NCBI RefSeq assembly: GCF_025028335.1
Contig: NZ_JAFEUW010000001.1
Coordinates: forward strand, 682,001-746,000
DNA from: Brachybacterium sillae
GTDB taxonomy: Bacteria > Actinomycetota > Actinomycetes > Actinomycetales > Dermabacteraceae
Length of the DNA: 64,000 nt
Direction of reading: 5' to 3'
The stretch's first letter is position 1, and every line of letters starts with the position of its first letter. Made by a program: the position numbers and the translations under genes. Positions 55,824 to 64,000 of the stretch are shown piece after piece. The notes under the pieces are model-generated. The model did not search any database. It was not told the DNA's origin and saw only the letters and a program-made list of their open reading frames with translations.

Positions 55824-57506
55824 TCACCCGACGGTGAGGCACGTCTCCTGGGGGTCGCTGGACTGGCCGTCCTCCGTCACGACGGTGGCGTCGAGGCAGA
55901 CGGAGGAGATACCGGATGGTTGCTCGATCACCATCGCACGGCGTCCCCTCACCGGCTCCAGGTTCTCGAACCGGTCGTACCCCTCAGGCAGGTCCTGCCA
56001 CGCCAGCTGCACCGCATCGGTCTCCCGGAAGTCGGTCGCCGGGGTCCATTCCACCAGGATCAGCGCCGGGTCCACGCCCTCCTGCGGCCGGATCTGGGTG
56101 AGCTGCAGGTCGGACACCGCTGCGGGCTGTCGCCCGATGAGGATCGGGCCGCGGTCGTCCCCGGTGCCGGTGTCGGCCTCGGGCAGCAGGGTGCGGGCCG
56201 AGAGCACGGAGCCGGTGGCCACGGCACCCACCAGCAGCACCGCGGCGAGGAGTCCGACCCAGGCGGGCAGACGACGACGGGGGCGCGATTCCCCCGGCGG
56301 AGCCGCGGGATCGGCATCGGTCGGCGACGCCCCACCGTCGTGGCGGCGCGGGGCGGTCGCGACACCCTCGGCGCCCGCGGCCTGGGGGCCGGCCGCGAGG
56401 CTGCCAGCCCCTGGGGAGGTGTGCTCGGTGGCGACGGTGCGGGTGCCGCTCACGGTGGGGCGGGAGAACTCCAGGGCCGGCGCCACCCCGGCGAAGGGAT
56501 CGTCCTCCATCCCTCCCCCGCTGGTGCCGTCCGGCAGGGTGAGGGCGCGGATGCGGGTGTGCTGCTCGAGCTCGTCGGCGGGCCCCTCCCCCGGTTCGGC
56601 ATCGTCACCGGTCTGAAGGGTGCCGAGCCGTTCGTCCAGGACGTCCACCGCGGTGACCGGCAGCGCGAGCATCCGCTCGATCTGCTGCAGCGCGCGACCC
56701 AGCGTCAGAGCAGAGGAGTACCGACCCATCGGGTCCTTCGCCATGGCCGTGGACAGCACCCGCATCAGTTCCGCCGGCACGTCCGGGCGGTTGATCGGAG
56801 GCACCGGTTCGGTGGCGATGCGGCGCATCAACTCGGAGACGCTGTTGCGTCCGCCGGGTTCCTCGAACGGGGTGCGGCCGGCCAGCAGGGAGTACAGCGT
56901 GGCCCCGAGGGAGAAGACATCACTGCGGACATCGGCGGTGGGCGGGTCGGAGAAGTACTCCGGGGGCGCCCAGGGCACCGACAGACCGGCGTTCTCGGCG
57001 GCCTCCGGGGTGGCGGTGGTGGCGATGGAGATGCCGAAATCCGTGAGCGCCGGACGACGGTACTCGGTGACCAGGATGTTCGCCGGCTTGATGTCGCGAT
57101 GGAGGATGCCGGCACGGTGGGCGGTCTCCACCGCTCCGGCGAGCTGCACCCCCGTGCGCAGCACCTCCGCGACGGAGATGCGTTCCCGGCGGAACCGGAC
57201 CCCGTAGTTGGGGTGGGGGCAGTACTCCATGACGATGTACGGCCGACCGTCGGGGGCGACATCCGCGTGGTGGATCGTCACGATCGACGGGTGGGTGGAG
57301 ACCGCGGCCATGGTGTCGGCCTCGGCGTCGAACTGGCTGCGCACGGCGGCATCCGAGGTGTCGGCCAGCAGCACCTTGATCGCGACCCGACGTTGGGGCC
57401 GCTCCTGCCGATACAGGAACACGTCGGCGAACCCGCCGGATCCCAGCAGCGATTCGTAGTGGTACCCGGTGAGCTCGGGGGCCGGAGCCGGTGGACGTCG
57501 GGTCAT
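55824..57506 (-). CDS. Membrane Ser/Thr protein kinase
   Basis: PknB-like (Hanks-type) kinase of 560 residues. The kinase domain (about 15-280) is complete: GSGGFADVFL, VAIKVLLAD, HRDIKPANILV, LTDFGISIA, APPEYFSD and DVFSLGATLYSLLAGRTPF. A long juxtamembrane linker with FHA-ligand-like Thr (EHTRIRALTLPDG-type, in part) leads to one membrane helix near residue 420 ([17 protein letters not shown]). The external part (about 125 residues) ends DATVVTEDGQSSDPQETCLTV and resembles a fibronectin-III-like fold, with no PASTA repeats. The ATG at 57506 overlaps the next FHA gene's stop, linking kinase and reader. Confidence 0.9.
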   Translation of the reverse strand: MTRRPPAPAPELTGYHYESLLGSGGFADVFLYRQERPQRRVAIKVLLADTSDAAVRSQFDAEADTMAAVSTHPSIVTIHHADVAPDGRPYIVMEYCPHPNYGVRFRRERISVAEVLRTGVQLAGAVETAHRAGILHRDIKPANILVTEYRRPALTDFGISIATTATPEAAENAGLSVPWAPPEYFSDPPTADVRSDVFSLGATLYSLLAGRTPFEEPGGRNSVSELMRRIATEPVPPINRPDVPAELMRVLSTAMAKDPMGRYSSALTLGRALQQIERMLALPVTAVDVLDERLGTLQTGDDAEPGEGPADELEQHTRIRALTLPDGTSGGGMEDDPFAGVAPALEFSRPTVSGTRTVATEHTSPGAGSLAAGPQAAGAEGVATAPRRHDGGASPTDADPAAPPGESRPRRRLPAWVGLLAAVLLVGAVATGSVLSARTLLPEADTGTGDDRGPILIGRQPAAVSDLQLTQIRPQEGVDPALILVEWTPATDFRETDAVQLAWQDLPEGYDRFENLEPVRGRRAMVIEQPSGISSVCLDATVVTEDGQSSDPQETCLTVG

Positions 57507-59854
57507 CGGGAGCTCCTCAGTCGCAGGCGCACCCCGTCGCCGAGGTCGAGCTCATCCCCGGGCCGCATGGCGACGGGCTCATGGGCGCGCAGGCGGATCA
57601 CCGGTCCGCGGTAGCGGTACAGATGCGTGCCGTTGGTCGTGGCGAGGTCGGTGACCATCACGTACCACCCCTCGAGGGTGAACGCGATGTGGGAGCGGGA
57701 GACATCCTGCTGCGGGCTGGGGACGGTGACCAGCCGGGGGACCTCTCCCTCGGCGACGCGGGAGGCACGCGGCCGTCGCCCGACGACGGCGCTGCGGTCG
57801 AGCGGGAAGCTGCCGCCGGTGGAGATCTCCACGACGCCCAGCGGGGGGCGGCGCACCGGCCCGGGGGCGCCCCCGAGCGGTTGCGCGCAGACCTGGCAGG
57901 CCGTCAGTTCCGGGGGATTCGGGTGCCCCTGGGCGCACAGCAGGCCTGTGACCAGGACCTCCGGGGCCCCGGTCGCGTCCTGGGGGGAGGCTCCCGCCAT
58001 CCCCCGGCCCTCGAGAGGACCGAGGGTGTGGTCGGCGCTGAGGTGGGTCGACGCGCGCTCCCGCGCGGCGGGCGGCGCGGCCTGCCCGGCCGGGGAGGAC
58101 GCGGCGGGTTGAGCGGGCTGCGCGGCGGGGGCGGGCGGGGAGGTGGGAACCGGACGCCGCGATGGGGCGGCCGGGCGGTCCGCGAAGGAATCACGCCGGG
58201 AGGGGGGTTCGACCCGCGGCGCGGAGGCGCGACGGACCCCCGGTACCCAGTCGATGAGGGGAGGTGCCGGCGGCGTCACAGGCGAGGCGGGCGCGGGGAC
58301 GGCGACCGACTCCGCGGACGGCGCGGCATCGGGGGTATCGGAGGCGCCACCATCAGCAGTCTCCTCCGCGGTGGTCTCCCGCTCCGGGGTGTCCTCCTCC
58401 GACGAGCGCCGCACGGCCGCATCCTCGATGCGTCGGGCGATCGTCTGGCCGAACAGGTCGTCGTAGGCACCCGCAGCGGAGGGCGATGCCGAGGGCTGCG
58501 GAACAGGTGAGGCAGGCGCGGCGGCGGTCTCCGTCTCCGGCACGGGGACCCGGTGCGGGCCGGCCCCGGCACCGGATCTGCTGAGGATCGTGTCCTCCTC
58601 CGGCAGCGCGGGATCGGCACGACCTGCCAGGCCATCGGCCGGGGGCGAGTCGGGCGACGGGGACGGCGGCGACGACGTCCCCGAGGACGACGTCGGCGAC
58701 GTCTCCGCAGCCGGTGCCTGGGGGTGCACGGGGTCGGCGGTGTCCTCGCGGAAACTCGCAGGATCCACGGTGGCGTCCTCGGGCAGGGTCCCCTGGGTGT
58801 CTCCCGCGGACCCCGGGGTCTCGGGGCCATGGTCCGTCTGGGCCGTGCGGGCCAGGATGTCGAAGAGGCTGGCCCGCCGCCGGGCGGGCTGCGTCGGCCC
58901 CGGCTCGGACTGCGATGCCTCGGGCTTCGGGCTCCGCGGCGACTCGACGGGACGCGACTCGGACGCCGCAACGGGCTCCGCGGGACGCGACTCGGACGCC
59001 GCAACGGGCTCCGCGGGACGCGACTCGGGCGCCGCAACGGGATCGTCGACGGACGACGTCGGAGTCGCCGGGCGCGAGGAGAACAACCCTGCGAACACGC
59101 TCGGAGCCGCCGGTTCCGGGGCCGTTGCGGATGGCGCTGTGGAGGGCCCACCGGGTGGTGCTGACGGGGCAGTCGTGGCGGTCGCCGTCGCGGCCGTCGG
59201 GCGCGGCGCCGTCGGGGCGGGGGCCCCGGCGGCGGGTTCTGACGGCGCCGGGGTCGGCGGAGGCGGAGCGTCGGGGTCGGTGATCGCCCCGCCGTCCTCA
59301 GCGACGCGGCGAGCGAGCTCGGAGCGTTGGTCGGCAGTGAGGCTGCTCGGTTCCACGACCATCCGCGCGAAACCGCGGACCCGGCACATGCCCTCCACGG
59401 TCCGCAGGGTCCCGGGGCCGCCCTCTGCGGGCAACGACCCGAAGGCGATCCGCCAGACGGCGGGGATCGTCTCGACCCGCCCCGCACCGTCGTCTCCGGC
59501 GCGGACGATCACGCGGCCCTCGGGGCTGTCCACGGCGAGCACCGAACTGCCGGCGACCAGCAGCACCGCGGAACCGTCATGCTCGACACCGCACAGAATC
59601 GGTGGCAGGCTCCCGGCATCCTCCGCTCCGGTGGCGTCGACCACGGCGGTCAGCAGCCCATCCGGGTCGCTCGGCAGGTCGACGAGAGCGTCCCACATCG
59701 TGTCGATCAGGGATTTCGGCGCGGCGGGCACGAGCAGGGCCCAGGCGACACCGCGGGAGATCAACGTGGCCGGGCCCGGGTGCACCCAGGTCCCGACGCC
59801 GAACAGGGCGGGGGCGTCGGCTGGTTCCGCAGAGTCCGTGCGCTCCTCGTTCAT
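57503..59854 (-). CDS. Large FHA-domain protein with Pro/Ala/Ser-rich linker and zinc-finger-like motif
   Basis: A 783-residue protein. The first 200 residues form a globular domain I do not recognise (ALFGVGTWVHPGPATLISRG). Residues about 200-640 are disordered, with Pro, Ala, Ser and Glu, and hold a tandem repeat of an 11-residue unit (SESRPAEPVAA). Near residue 670 a short zinc-finger-like motif, CAQGHPNPP then CQVC, precedes a C-terminal FHA domain: AVVGRRPRASRV, VSRSHIAFTL, TDLATTNGTHL and DELDLGDGVRLRLRS. The key Arg, Ser and Asn residues are kept, so pThr binding is expected. Lies between the PP2C and kinase genes, with overlapping ends. Confidence 0.8.
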   Translation of the reverse strand: MNEERTDSAEPADAPALFGVGTWVHPGPATLISRGVAWALLVPAAPKSLIDTMWDALVDLPSDPDGLLTAVVDATGAEDAGSLPPILCGVEHDGSAVLLVAGSSVLAVDSPEGRVIVRAGDDGAGRVETIPAVWRIAFGSLPAEGGPGTLRTVEGMCRVRGFARMVVEPSSLTADQRSELARRVAEDGGAITDPDAPPPPTPAPSEPAAGAPAPTAPRPTAATATATTAPSAPPGGPSTAPSATAPEPAAPSVFAGLFSSRPATPTSSVDDPVAAPESRPAEPVAASESRPAEPVAASESRPVESPRSPKPEASQSEPGPTQPARRRASLFDILARTAQTDHGPETPGSAGDTQGTLPEDATVDPASFREDTADPVHPQAPAAETSPTSSSGTSSPPSPSPDSPPADGLAGRADPALPEEDTILSRSGAGAGPHRVPVPETETAAAPASPVPQPSASPSAAGAYDDLFGQTIARRIEDAAVRRSSEEDTPERETTAEETADGGASDTPDAAPSAESVAVPAPASPVTPPAPPLIDWVPGVRRASAPRVEPPSRRDSFADRPAAPSRRPVPTSPPAPAAQPAQPAASSPAGQAAPPAARERASTHLSADHTLGPLEGRGMAGASPQDATGAPEVLVTGLLCAQGHPNPPELTACQVCAQPLGGAPGPVRRPPLGVVEISTGGSFPLDRSAVVGRRPRASRVAEGEVPRLVTVPSPQQDVSRSHIAFTLEGWYVMVTDLATTNGTHLYRYRGPVIRLRAHEPVAMRPGDELDLGDGVRLRLRSSR
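58949..59047 (-). repeat. 33-bp tandem repeat, three copies, inside the 783-residue FHA protein gene
   Basis: Copies begin at about 58949, 58982 and 59015 and are nearly identical over 33 bp (GGGACGCGACTCGGACGCCG is the start of each; the third has one change). They encode 11-residue units in the disordered linker. The period is a multiple of three, so copy-number change would keep the frame. Confidence 0.85.
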
Positions 59855-60741
59855 CGGTCACCCGCCTGCTGCACACGCACCCGCGGAGCGGTGTCGTGCA
59901 TCCGCGGCGCGGTGTCCTCGCTCCGGTGGGCACCACGGGGGGCGGTGTCCTCCGCCGCCGGGTCACCGCACCTCACGGCGAGCGCTTCGACCACGATCAG
60001 GGAGACGTTGTCGCGGGCCCCGGCGTCGAGGGCCTGCTCCAGCAGGTCCGCGCAGGCAGACTCCACATCGACGGCCTCGCGCAGCACCTGTTCGATCCGG
60101 TCATCGGGAACCTCTCCGCTCAACCCGTCGGAGCACACCAGCAGGCGGTCGCCGGCCTCGGCCGGGATCAGCCAGAAGTCGGGATCGGGGTCGGACCCGG
60201 CCCCCAGGGCGCGGGTGATCACGTGCCGCTGGGGATGCACCCGGGCGGTGGCCTCGTCGATCTCCCCGCGGTCCAGCAACTCCTGCACGAAGGAGTGATC
60301 CACGCTGACCTGCTCGAACACATCGGCGCCGGCGCGGTAGACGCGCGAGTCTCCGAGGTTCAGGACGATCCAGTACGCGGAACCGTCGACCTCGCTGATC
60401 GCGGCCGCCGCGACCGTGGTGCCCGCTCCCCGGTACCCGGCACCGTGATGCCCGGCGCTGAGCGCGCGGATGCGGTCCCCCGCCCTCTCGAGGGCCTCGG
60501 CCAGTTGCGGCACCCCGACTGTCGCACGGCCGGCGAGCGTTCCGAACTCCTCGACGACGATCGCGCTGGCGACCTCCCCGGCATCATGACCTCCCATGCC
60601 GTCGGCGACGACGAACACCGGGGGCGCGGCCAGCAGGGAATCCTCGTTGCCGGCACGGACCAGGCCGACGTCGCTGCGTGACGCGACGGCGACCTCGATC
60701 GGTGAACGCCCTGTCGGTCCCATCGTCTCCCGTCCGCTCAC
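59851..60741 (-). CDS. PP2C-family Ser/Thr protein phosphatase
   Basis: Phosphatase that would oppose the kinase encoded three genes on. The 296 residues carry the metal-binding motifs: GLVRAGNEDSLL, VVADGMGGHDAGE, LNLGDSRVYRAG, LLVCSDGLSGEVPDD and ARDNVSLIVVEAL. The last 45 residues are a tail with a repeated D/E-DTAPR element (four near copies, for example GAHRSEDTAPRMHDTAPR), which holds threonines that could be phosphorylated. The GTG at 60741 overlaps the previous stop; an ATG at codon 7 is an alternative. No membrane helix, so it should be cytoplasmic. Confidence 0.92.
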   Translation of the reverse strand: MSGRETMGPTGRSPIEVAVASRSDVGLVRAGNEDSLLAAPPVFVVADGMGGHDAGEVASAIVVEEFGTLAGRATVGVPQLAEALERAGDRIRALSAGHHGAGYRGAGTTVAAAAISEVDGSAYWIVLNLGDSRVYRAGADVFEQVSVDHSFVQELLDRGEIDEATARVHPQRHVITRALGAGSDPDPDFWLIPAEAGDRLLVCSDGLSGEVPDDRIEQVLREAVDVESACADLLEQALDAGARDNVSLIVVEALAVRCGDPAAEDTAPRGAHRSEDTAPRMHDTAPRVRVQQAGDR

Positions 60742-62423
60742 GGGACGAGCTCCACATGCAGCGTCCGGTCGCCCATGGCGAGGTCTGCGAACGCACCGAT
60801 GGGGCGGGACTCCCCCGCGGCGAGCGGCTCCCGCTCCCCTTCGGCGGTCAGGACCTCCGACCCGTTCGTCGAGCCCAGATCGGTCACGACCAGTCCCTCA
60901 CCGTCGCGACTCACCCGCAGATGGGTCTTGGAGACGGAGCGGGTGGAGTCCTGGAGCACGAAGGGGACCTCCTCGGGGTCGGTGCGGGGGTTCCGGCCGA
61001 CGACGACATGCGCGGCGGAGATGGTGATCTCCGCGCCGTCGTCGAAACGAAGTCGCAGGCGGGGCGTCGTGGCCGGCGCTGCAAGGCGAGTGGATTCGGT
61101 GTCCTCCTCGTCGGCCGGGTCCAGCATCCGCAGTCGGGTCTCCTCCGTCGCGATCGGCGGGGCGGCCTCACGGGCTCCCCGGTCGGCACGACGGCCGTGG
61201 ACCGGCCGGGGTGACGGTGATCGGGGCGCGGAGGGCAGGGGCTCCGGTTCCGGGACCGGCGCAACCGGCGACGGAACGGGCACGGGCTCCGGTTCCGGGA
61301 CCGGCGCATCCGGCGACGGAACGGGCAGCGGCTCCGGTTCCGGGACCGGTGCGACCGGCGACGGAACGGGTACGGGCTCCACCGCGGTCTGCGCGGTCTC
61401 GGGCCGCCACGCCAGGTGTTCCGGCTGCGGGGGCCGCGAGGTGGTGGCGTCGGGCCGCGGCCCCTGTGTCCAGGGGCTGCCCGGCTGCGCCATGAGGTTG
61501 TCGTGGGCGGAGATCTCCACCTGCGGGGCCGGGAGGAAGTGCTCGGCGGGTGGACGCTCATAGTCGTCCACCGGGTTCGTCGGGTCCTCGCCCTTCCGCA
61601 GATCCGCGACGTAGGAGCCGACCGCGAGATCATGCCAGCCGCGGTGCAGACGGCGCGGGTCGATGAGGGTCGAGAGCCCGGCGAGGACTCCCAGCACGCC
61701 CTTCAGCAGCAACCGCAGAAACGCCCGCCCGACACCCAGAGCGGCGCCATCGACGGCGCGGACGACCCGCAGCCGCAGCGCCCGATGCCCGGGGGTGGCG
61801 GCACGGGTGCCGAGCATCCACGACATGAGCAGTAGGAGCACCACCGGCAGCACCGACCCGATGCCGACCAGGATCAACCCGAGCGTCGGCGAACGCTGAG
61901 CAAGGAGCAGCCCGAGCCCGATCCCCAAGGGCACGGACGCGAGCACCGCCAGGGCGCCGTCGAGGAGGGCGGCGAGGGTCCGTCGGCCGAGACCGGCCGG
62001 GACGGTGCGGCGCAGAGCGGCCGAGAGGTCCTCCGGGCGGGGCCCGTCCCCGTCCTCTCCGGCGTCCCCGAGCGGGCGTCCACGGCGCAGCTCTCCGCCG
62101 ACCACACCGTCCTCAGGCACGGAGAGGGGGCCGTCCGCGGGCACGGAGCCCGAGGAACCGCCGGTCGTGGAGGGTGGGGGCACGGCCGGGACGGGGCTGG
62201 AGGCTCCCAGCAGCTCGATCCCCGTCTCCTCACCGTCACCGGCCTGCGGAGCGGAGGCGTCGGAACGTCGGACCGGGGCAGGGGACCATGCCGCCGGTCG
62301 CTCAGCACCGCGCACCGCTGCCGCCGAATCCTGGTAGCGCGCGCCGCATTCCCCACACAGCACCGCGCCCTCGGGCAGCAGTGCTCCGCAGGTGGAGCAG
62401 TAGCGGGGGGTGGGCCACTGCAT
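60738..62423 (-). CDS. RDD-family membrane protein with zinc ribbon and C-terminal FHA domain
   Basis: A 561-residue protein with four parts. Residues 5-30 form a zinc ribbon (YCSTCGALLPEG, then LCGECGARY). Residues about 135-270 form an RDD domain with membrane helices (LAALLDGALAVLASVPLGIG, LPVVLLLLMSWMLGTRAATP) and the R-D-D type charges. Residues about 335-410 hold a repetitive PVPSPVAPVPEPE linker. The C-terminal FHA domain shows VVVGRNPRTDPEE, SVSKTHLRVSR and TDLGSTNGSEVL with complete pThr-binding residues. It may anchor phosphorylated partners at the membrane. Stop overlaps the PP2C start. The ATG at 62423 follows the transglutaminase-like gene by three bases. Confidence 0.85.
   Translation of the reverse strand: MQWPTPRYCSTCGALLPEGAVLCGECGARYQDSAAAVRGAERPAAWSPAPVRRSDASAPQAGDGEETGIELLGASSPVPAVPPPSTTGGSSGSVPADGPLSVPEDGVVGGELRRGRPLGDAGEDGDGPRPEDLSAALRRTVPAGLGRRTLAALLDGALAVLASVPLGIGLGLLLAQRSPTLGLILVGIGSVLPVVLLLLMSWMLGTRAATPGHRALRLRVVRAVDGAALGVGRAFLRLLLKGVLGVLAGLSTLIDPRRLHRGWHDLAVGSYVADLRKGEDPTNPVDDYERPPAEHFLPAPQVEISAHDNLMAQPGSPWTQGPRPDATTSRPPQPEHLAWRPETAQTAVEPVPVPSPVAPVPEPEPLPVPSPDAPVPEPEPVPVPSPVAPVPEPEPLPSAPRSPSPRPVHGRRADRGAREAAPPIATEETRLRMLDPADEEDTESTRLAAPATTPRLRLRFDDGAEITISAAHVVVGRNPRTDPEEVPFVLQDSTRSVSKTHLRVSRDGEGLVVTDLGSTNGSEVLTAEGEREPLAAGESRPIGAFADLAMGDRTLHVELVP
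61240..61374 (-). repeat. 45-bp tandem repeat, three copies, in the RDD-FHA gene
   Basis: Copies begin at 61240, 61285 and 61330 with a partial fourth at 61375; each starts GGCTCCGGTTCCGGGACCGG. They encode 15-residue units of the form PVPVPSPVAPVPEPE. The period keeps the reading frame. Such Pro-Glu repeats form stiff, extended linkers between the membrane domain and the FHA domain. Confidence 0.85.
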
Positions 62424-62426
62424 GCG

Positions 62427-64000
62427 TCAGCCGTCCTTCCGTGCACGTCGGGCCTGCCGGGCGGACTGGCGTCGTCGGCGGCGCAGCTGCCGACGCTGCG
62501 TACCACCGCTGCGCAAGGAGCGCCACGAGATCGCCGCTCGCCACCGGCGATGCCAGGGCAGGGGTCCGGCCATGCTACGTCGGGCGGCCATGGCTCGGTC
62601 CCATGCCTGCTGGGCCTGTGGATCGTCGAGGTCGTCCGGACCGAAGACGGCACGGTCCACGATCTGCGCCACAGGCAGGATCTCCGCTGACGGGTACCGG
62701 TCCTGCAGCACGCGGGCGGTCTCCTCGCGGGTGGCGGTCGGATCCAGGCGGCCACCGAGGTCTGTGTGCCGATCGAGGATCTCCTGCCACCCCCCGTGGA
62801 GCATCCCGGCGGTGTCGGGCCGCCGGTGGCGTCGACGTCGCCGCAGCGCCTTCAGAGTCAGCACCGTGAGGACCACCGCCAGGGCCAACAGCAGCGGGGA
62901 GGCGGCCGCCCAGGCGAGGTACACCGCCCAGGAGCGGGCCTCCTCCGGCACCTCGTTCTCCTGCGGCCGGTCGTTCGAGATCGCCCCCGGCGGCAGCGTG
63001 GGTGGTTCCGCCGGTGGAGGCGGGGGCTGCGCCACGTTCGGTTGCGGGTCCTCGACCGGCTCCTCCTGGGGCTGGGTGGGGGTGTTCTCATCGTCCGGGG
63101 TGACGTCGAAACGCACCCAGCGCCCGTCCTCCACCGCGACCTCCACCCATGCGGTGACGTCCGCGCCGGTGATCTGCACCGAACCGGAGGCCCCCTCCGG
63201 CACCTGGAACCCGACGACGGCGCGGGCGGGGATGTCCAGGGACCGCAGCATCACCGCGATCAACGCGGCGAACTGCTCCTCGTCACCGATCAGACCGGTC
63301 GGGGTGGCCGCCGGATCGTCCGGGTCCAGACCGGTCTCCTCCAGCATGTCCAGCAGGCGCTTGGCACTGTGACCCGACGGGGAGGGGGCCTCATCACGCT
63401 CGATGCCATGGGAGTAGGTGGCGTTCTGCTTCAGCACCGTCACCATGTTCTGGACGCGCTGCAGGTCCGGCCCGTCACCGGCCCACTGCTCGGCGAGCTC
63501 CTCCAGTTTCGGGTCCAGGGGAACGTTCGCCGGCAGGGCGACGTCCGCGAATCGCAGCCGTTCGCGCTCCGCGGCGGTCGGTGCCCGGTACGGCTCCCAC
63601 ACCAGGCGGTACTGTTCGCCGCCGCGGAGTTCCTCAGCACTGGCGGCGGTCTGGGTGGCGTCGTTCAACACCAGGGAGTCCCGCAGCTCCGTCGACCCGC
63701 TCTCCACCGTCAACCGGTTGGTGCGCTCCCCCAGGGTGGGCACCCAGGGGCCGCGGTAGGCGGCGACGGAGAGCGTGGAGGTGCGGGCCGCCGCCGACGG
63801 CTTCGCCAGGTCCACCCCGTCGGCCATCCGCAGGAACGCTCCGCTGGGGGATGCCTCGTCCTGGCCTCCGGCGACGTTGTACGCGTTGCCGTCGTACTGG
63901 TCCATGGTGGCCAGGCGGATGAGCTCCTTGGGTTCGACACCGTCGACGGTGAAGAGCACCTGATCCTTCTGCGTCTTCGTGTAGTAGCGGAAGTCCGACA
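62427..64000 (-). CDS. Transglutaminase-fold membrane protein, 5' end outside the window
   Basis: C-terminal part (at least 523 residues) of a TgpA-like transglutaminase-fold protein; the frame is open to the window edge. An extracytoplasmic region leads to the core FAALIAVMLRSLDIPARAVV, then TAWVEVAVEDGRWVRFDVTP, then a Pro-rich segment and one membrane helix (LAWAAASPLLLALAVVLTVL). An Arg-rich cytoplasmic tail ends it. In active enzymes Cys precedes the first core helix and His begins the AWVEV strand; here these read GDEEQFA (Glu) and TAWVEV (Thr), with only the Asp kept. I therefore expect no catalysis. In related loci such genes sit with MoxR and DUF58 genes, which may lie beyond the edge. 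Confidence 0.82.
   Translation of the reverse strand, partial: SDFRYYTKTQKDQVLFTVDGVEPKELIRLATMDQYDGNAYNVAGGQDEASPSGAFLRMADGVDLAKPSAAARTSTLSVAAYRGPWVPTLGERTNRLTVESGSTELRDSLVLNDATQTAASAEELRGGEQYRLVWEPYRAPTAAERERLRFADVALPANVPLDPKLEELAEQWAGDGPDLQRVQNMVTVLKQNATYSHGIERDEAPSPSGHSAKRLLDMLEETGLDPDDPAATPTGLIGDEEQFAALIAVMLRSLDIPARAVVGFQVPEGASGSVQITGADVTAWVEVAVEDGRWVRFDVTPDDENTPTQPQEEPVEDPQPNVAQPPPPPAEPPTLPPGAISNDRPQENEVPEEARSWAVYLAWAAASPLLLALAVVLTVLTLKALRRRRRHRRPDTAGMLHGGWQEILDRHTDLGGRLDPTATREETARVLQDRYPSAEILPVAQIVDRAVFGPDDLDDPQAQQAWDRAMAARRSMAGPLPWHRRWRAAISWRSLRSGGTQRRQLRRRRRQSARQARRARKDG

Noticed and set aside
54120..57614. Plus-strand open frame of 1164 codons
   Set aside because: Antisense to essC, the FHA gene and the kinase gene, whose motifs are certain.
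58949..61380. Possible CRISPR-like repeats
   Set aside because: The 33- and 45-bp repeats are directly adjacent without spacers and are coding linkers.

Overview
The window is GC-rich, densely packed actinobacterial chromosome, most likely from the order Micrococcales. A Brachybacterium/Dermabacteraceae-like host is my guess from gene content and order, not from any search. Signs are an acyl-CoA carboxylase with an epsilon subunit, the tRNA-Tyr/Thr/Met-rpmG-hadA-hadB-murB run, an Rv1264-like adenylate cyclase, and a WXG100/EssC locus with FHA, kinase and phosphatase genes. I saw no IS element, phage gene, CRISPR array or rRNA.

Layout. 1-10.0 kb: cell-surface glycopolymer locus. It holds a truncated GNAT acetyltransferase, pseudaminic acid synthase, a thrice-frameshifted TPR/GT9-like gene, three glycosyltransferases (one a 1151-residue two-module protein) and a TagGH-type ABC exporter. 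10.0-16.2 kb: purE, purK, a two-component system, a class III adenylate cyclase and biotin-protein ligase. 16.3-24 kb: acyl-CoA carboxylase beta and epsilon, a DUF885 metallopeptidase, Maf, the biotinylated carboxylase alpha subunit, and an LpdA-like flavoprotein. 24-35.7 kb: nucleoside uptake and salvage (pnp, phosphopentomutase-like mutase, deoC, a uridine kinase-Nudix fusion, deoA, cdd, and a BmpA/two-permease/ATPase importer). 35.8-42 kb: M20 amidohydrolase, manC, sdhCDAB. 42-49 kb: xth, folD, glyA, murB, hadB, hadA, rpmG, three tRNAs, yajQ. 49-64 kb: a type VII-like locus with three WXG100 proteins, an EssC-type ATPase, three further FHA proteins, a Ser/Thr kinase, a PP2C phosphatase and a transglutaminase-fold protein cut by the window end.

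How it works together. The first locus would make, transfer and export a pseudaminic-acid-bearing wall polymer. The nucleoside genes form a route from imported nucleoside to base plus pentose phosphate, then to triose and acetaldehyde. Biotin ligase sits next to the biotin-dependent carboxylase it would modify. In the last locus, phosphorylation (kinase/PP2C) and phosphothreonine readers (FHA, one fused to the EssC motor) look set to control secretion of the WXG100 proteins. Two of the WXG100 transcription units share a strikingly conserved promoter element: a 20-bp palindrome centred near -42, preceded at a fixed 12-bp distance by CTGTGGAGG.

Quality warning. Seven reading-frame breaks occur between 1.6 and 15.4 kb and none was found after that. 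Every one is repaired by adding a single base, usually in a short homopolymer. Several hit genes expected to be functional (purK, birA, the ABC ATPase, the histidine kinase), so I read them as probable consensus errors rather than real mutations. Coordinates of those genes should be used with that in mind.
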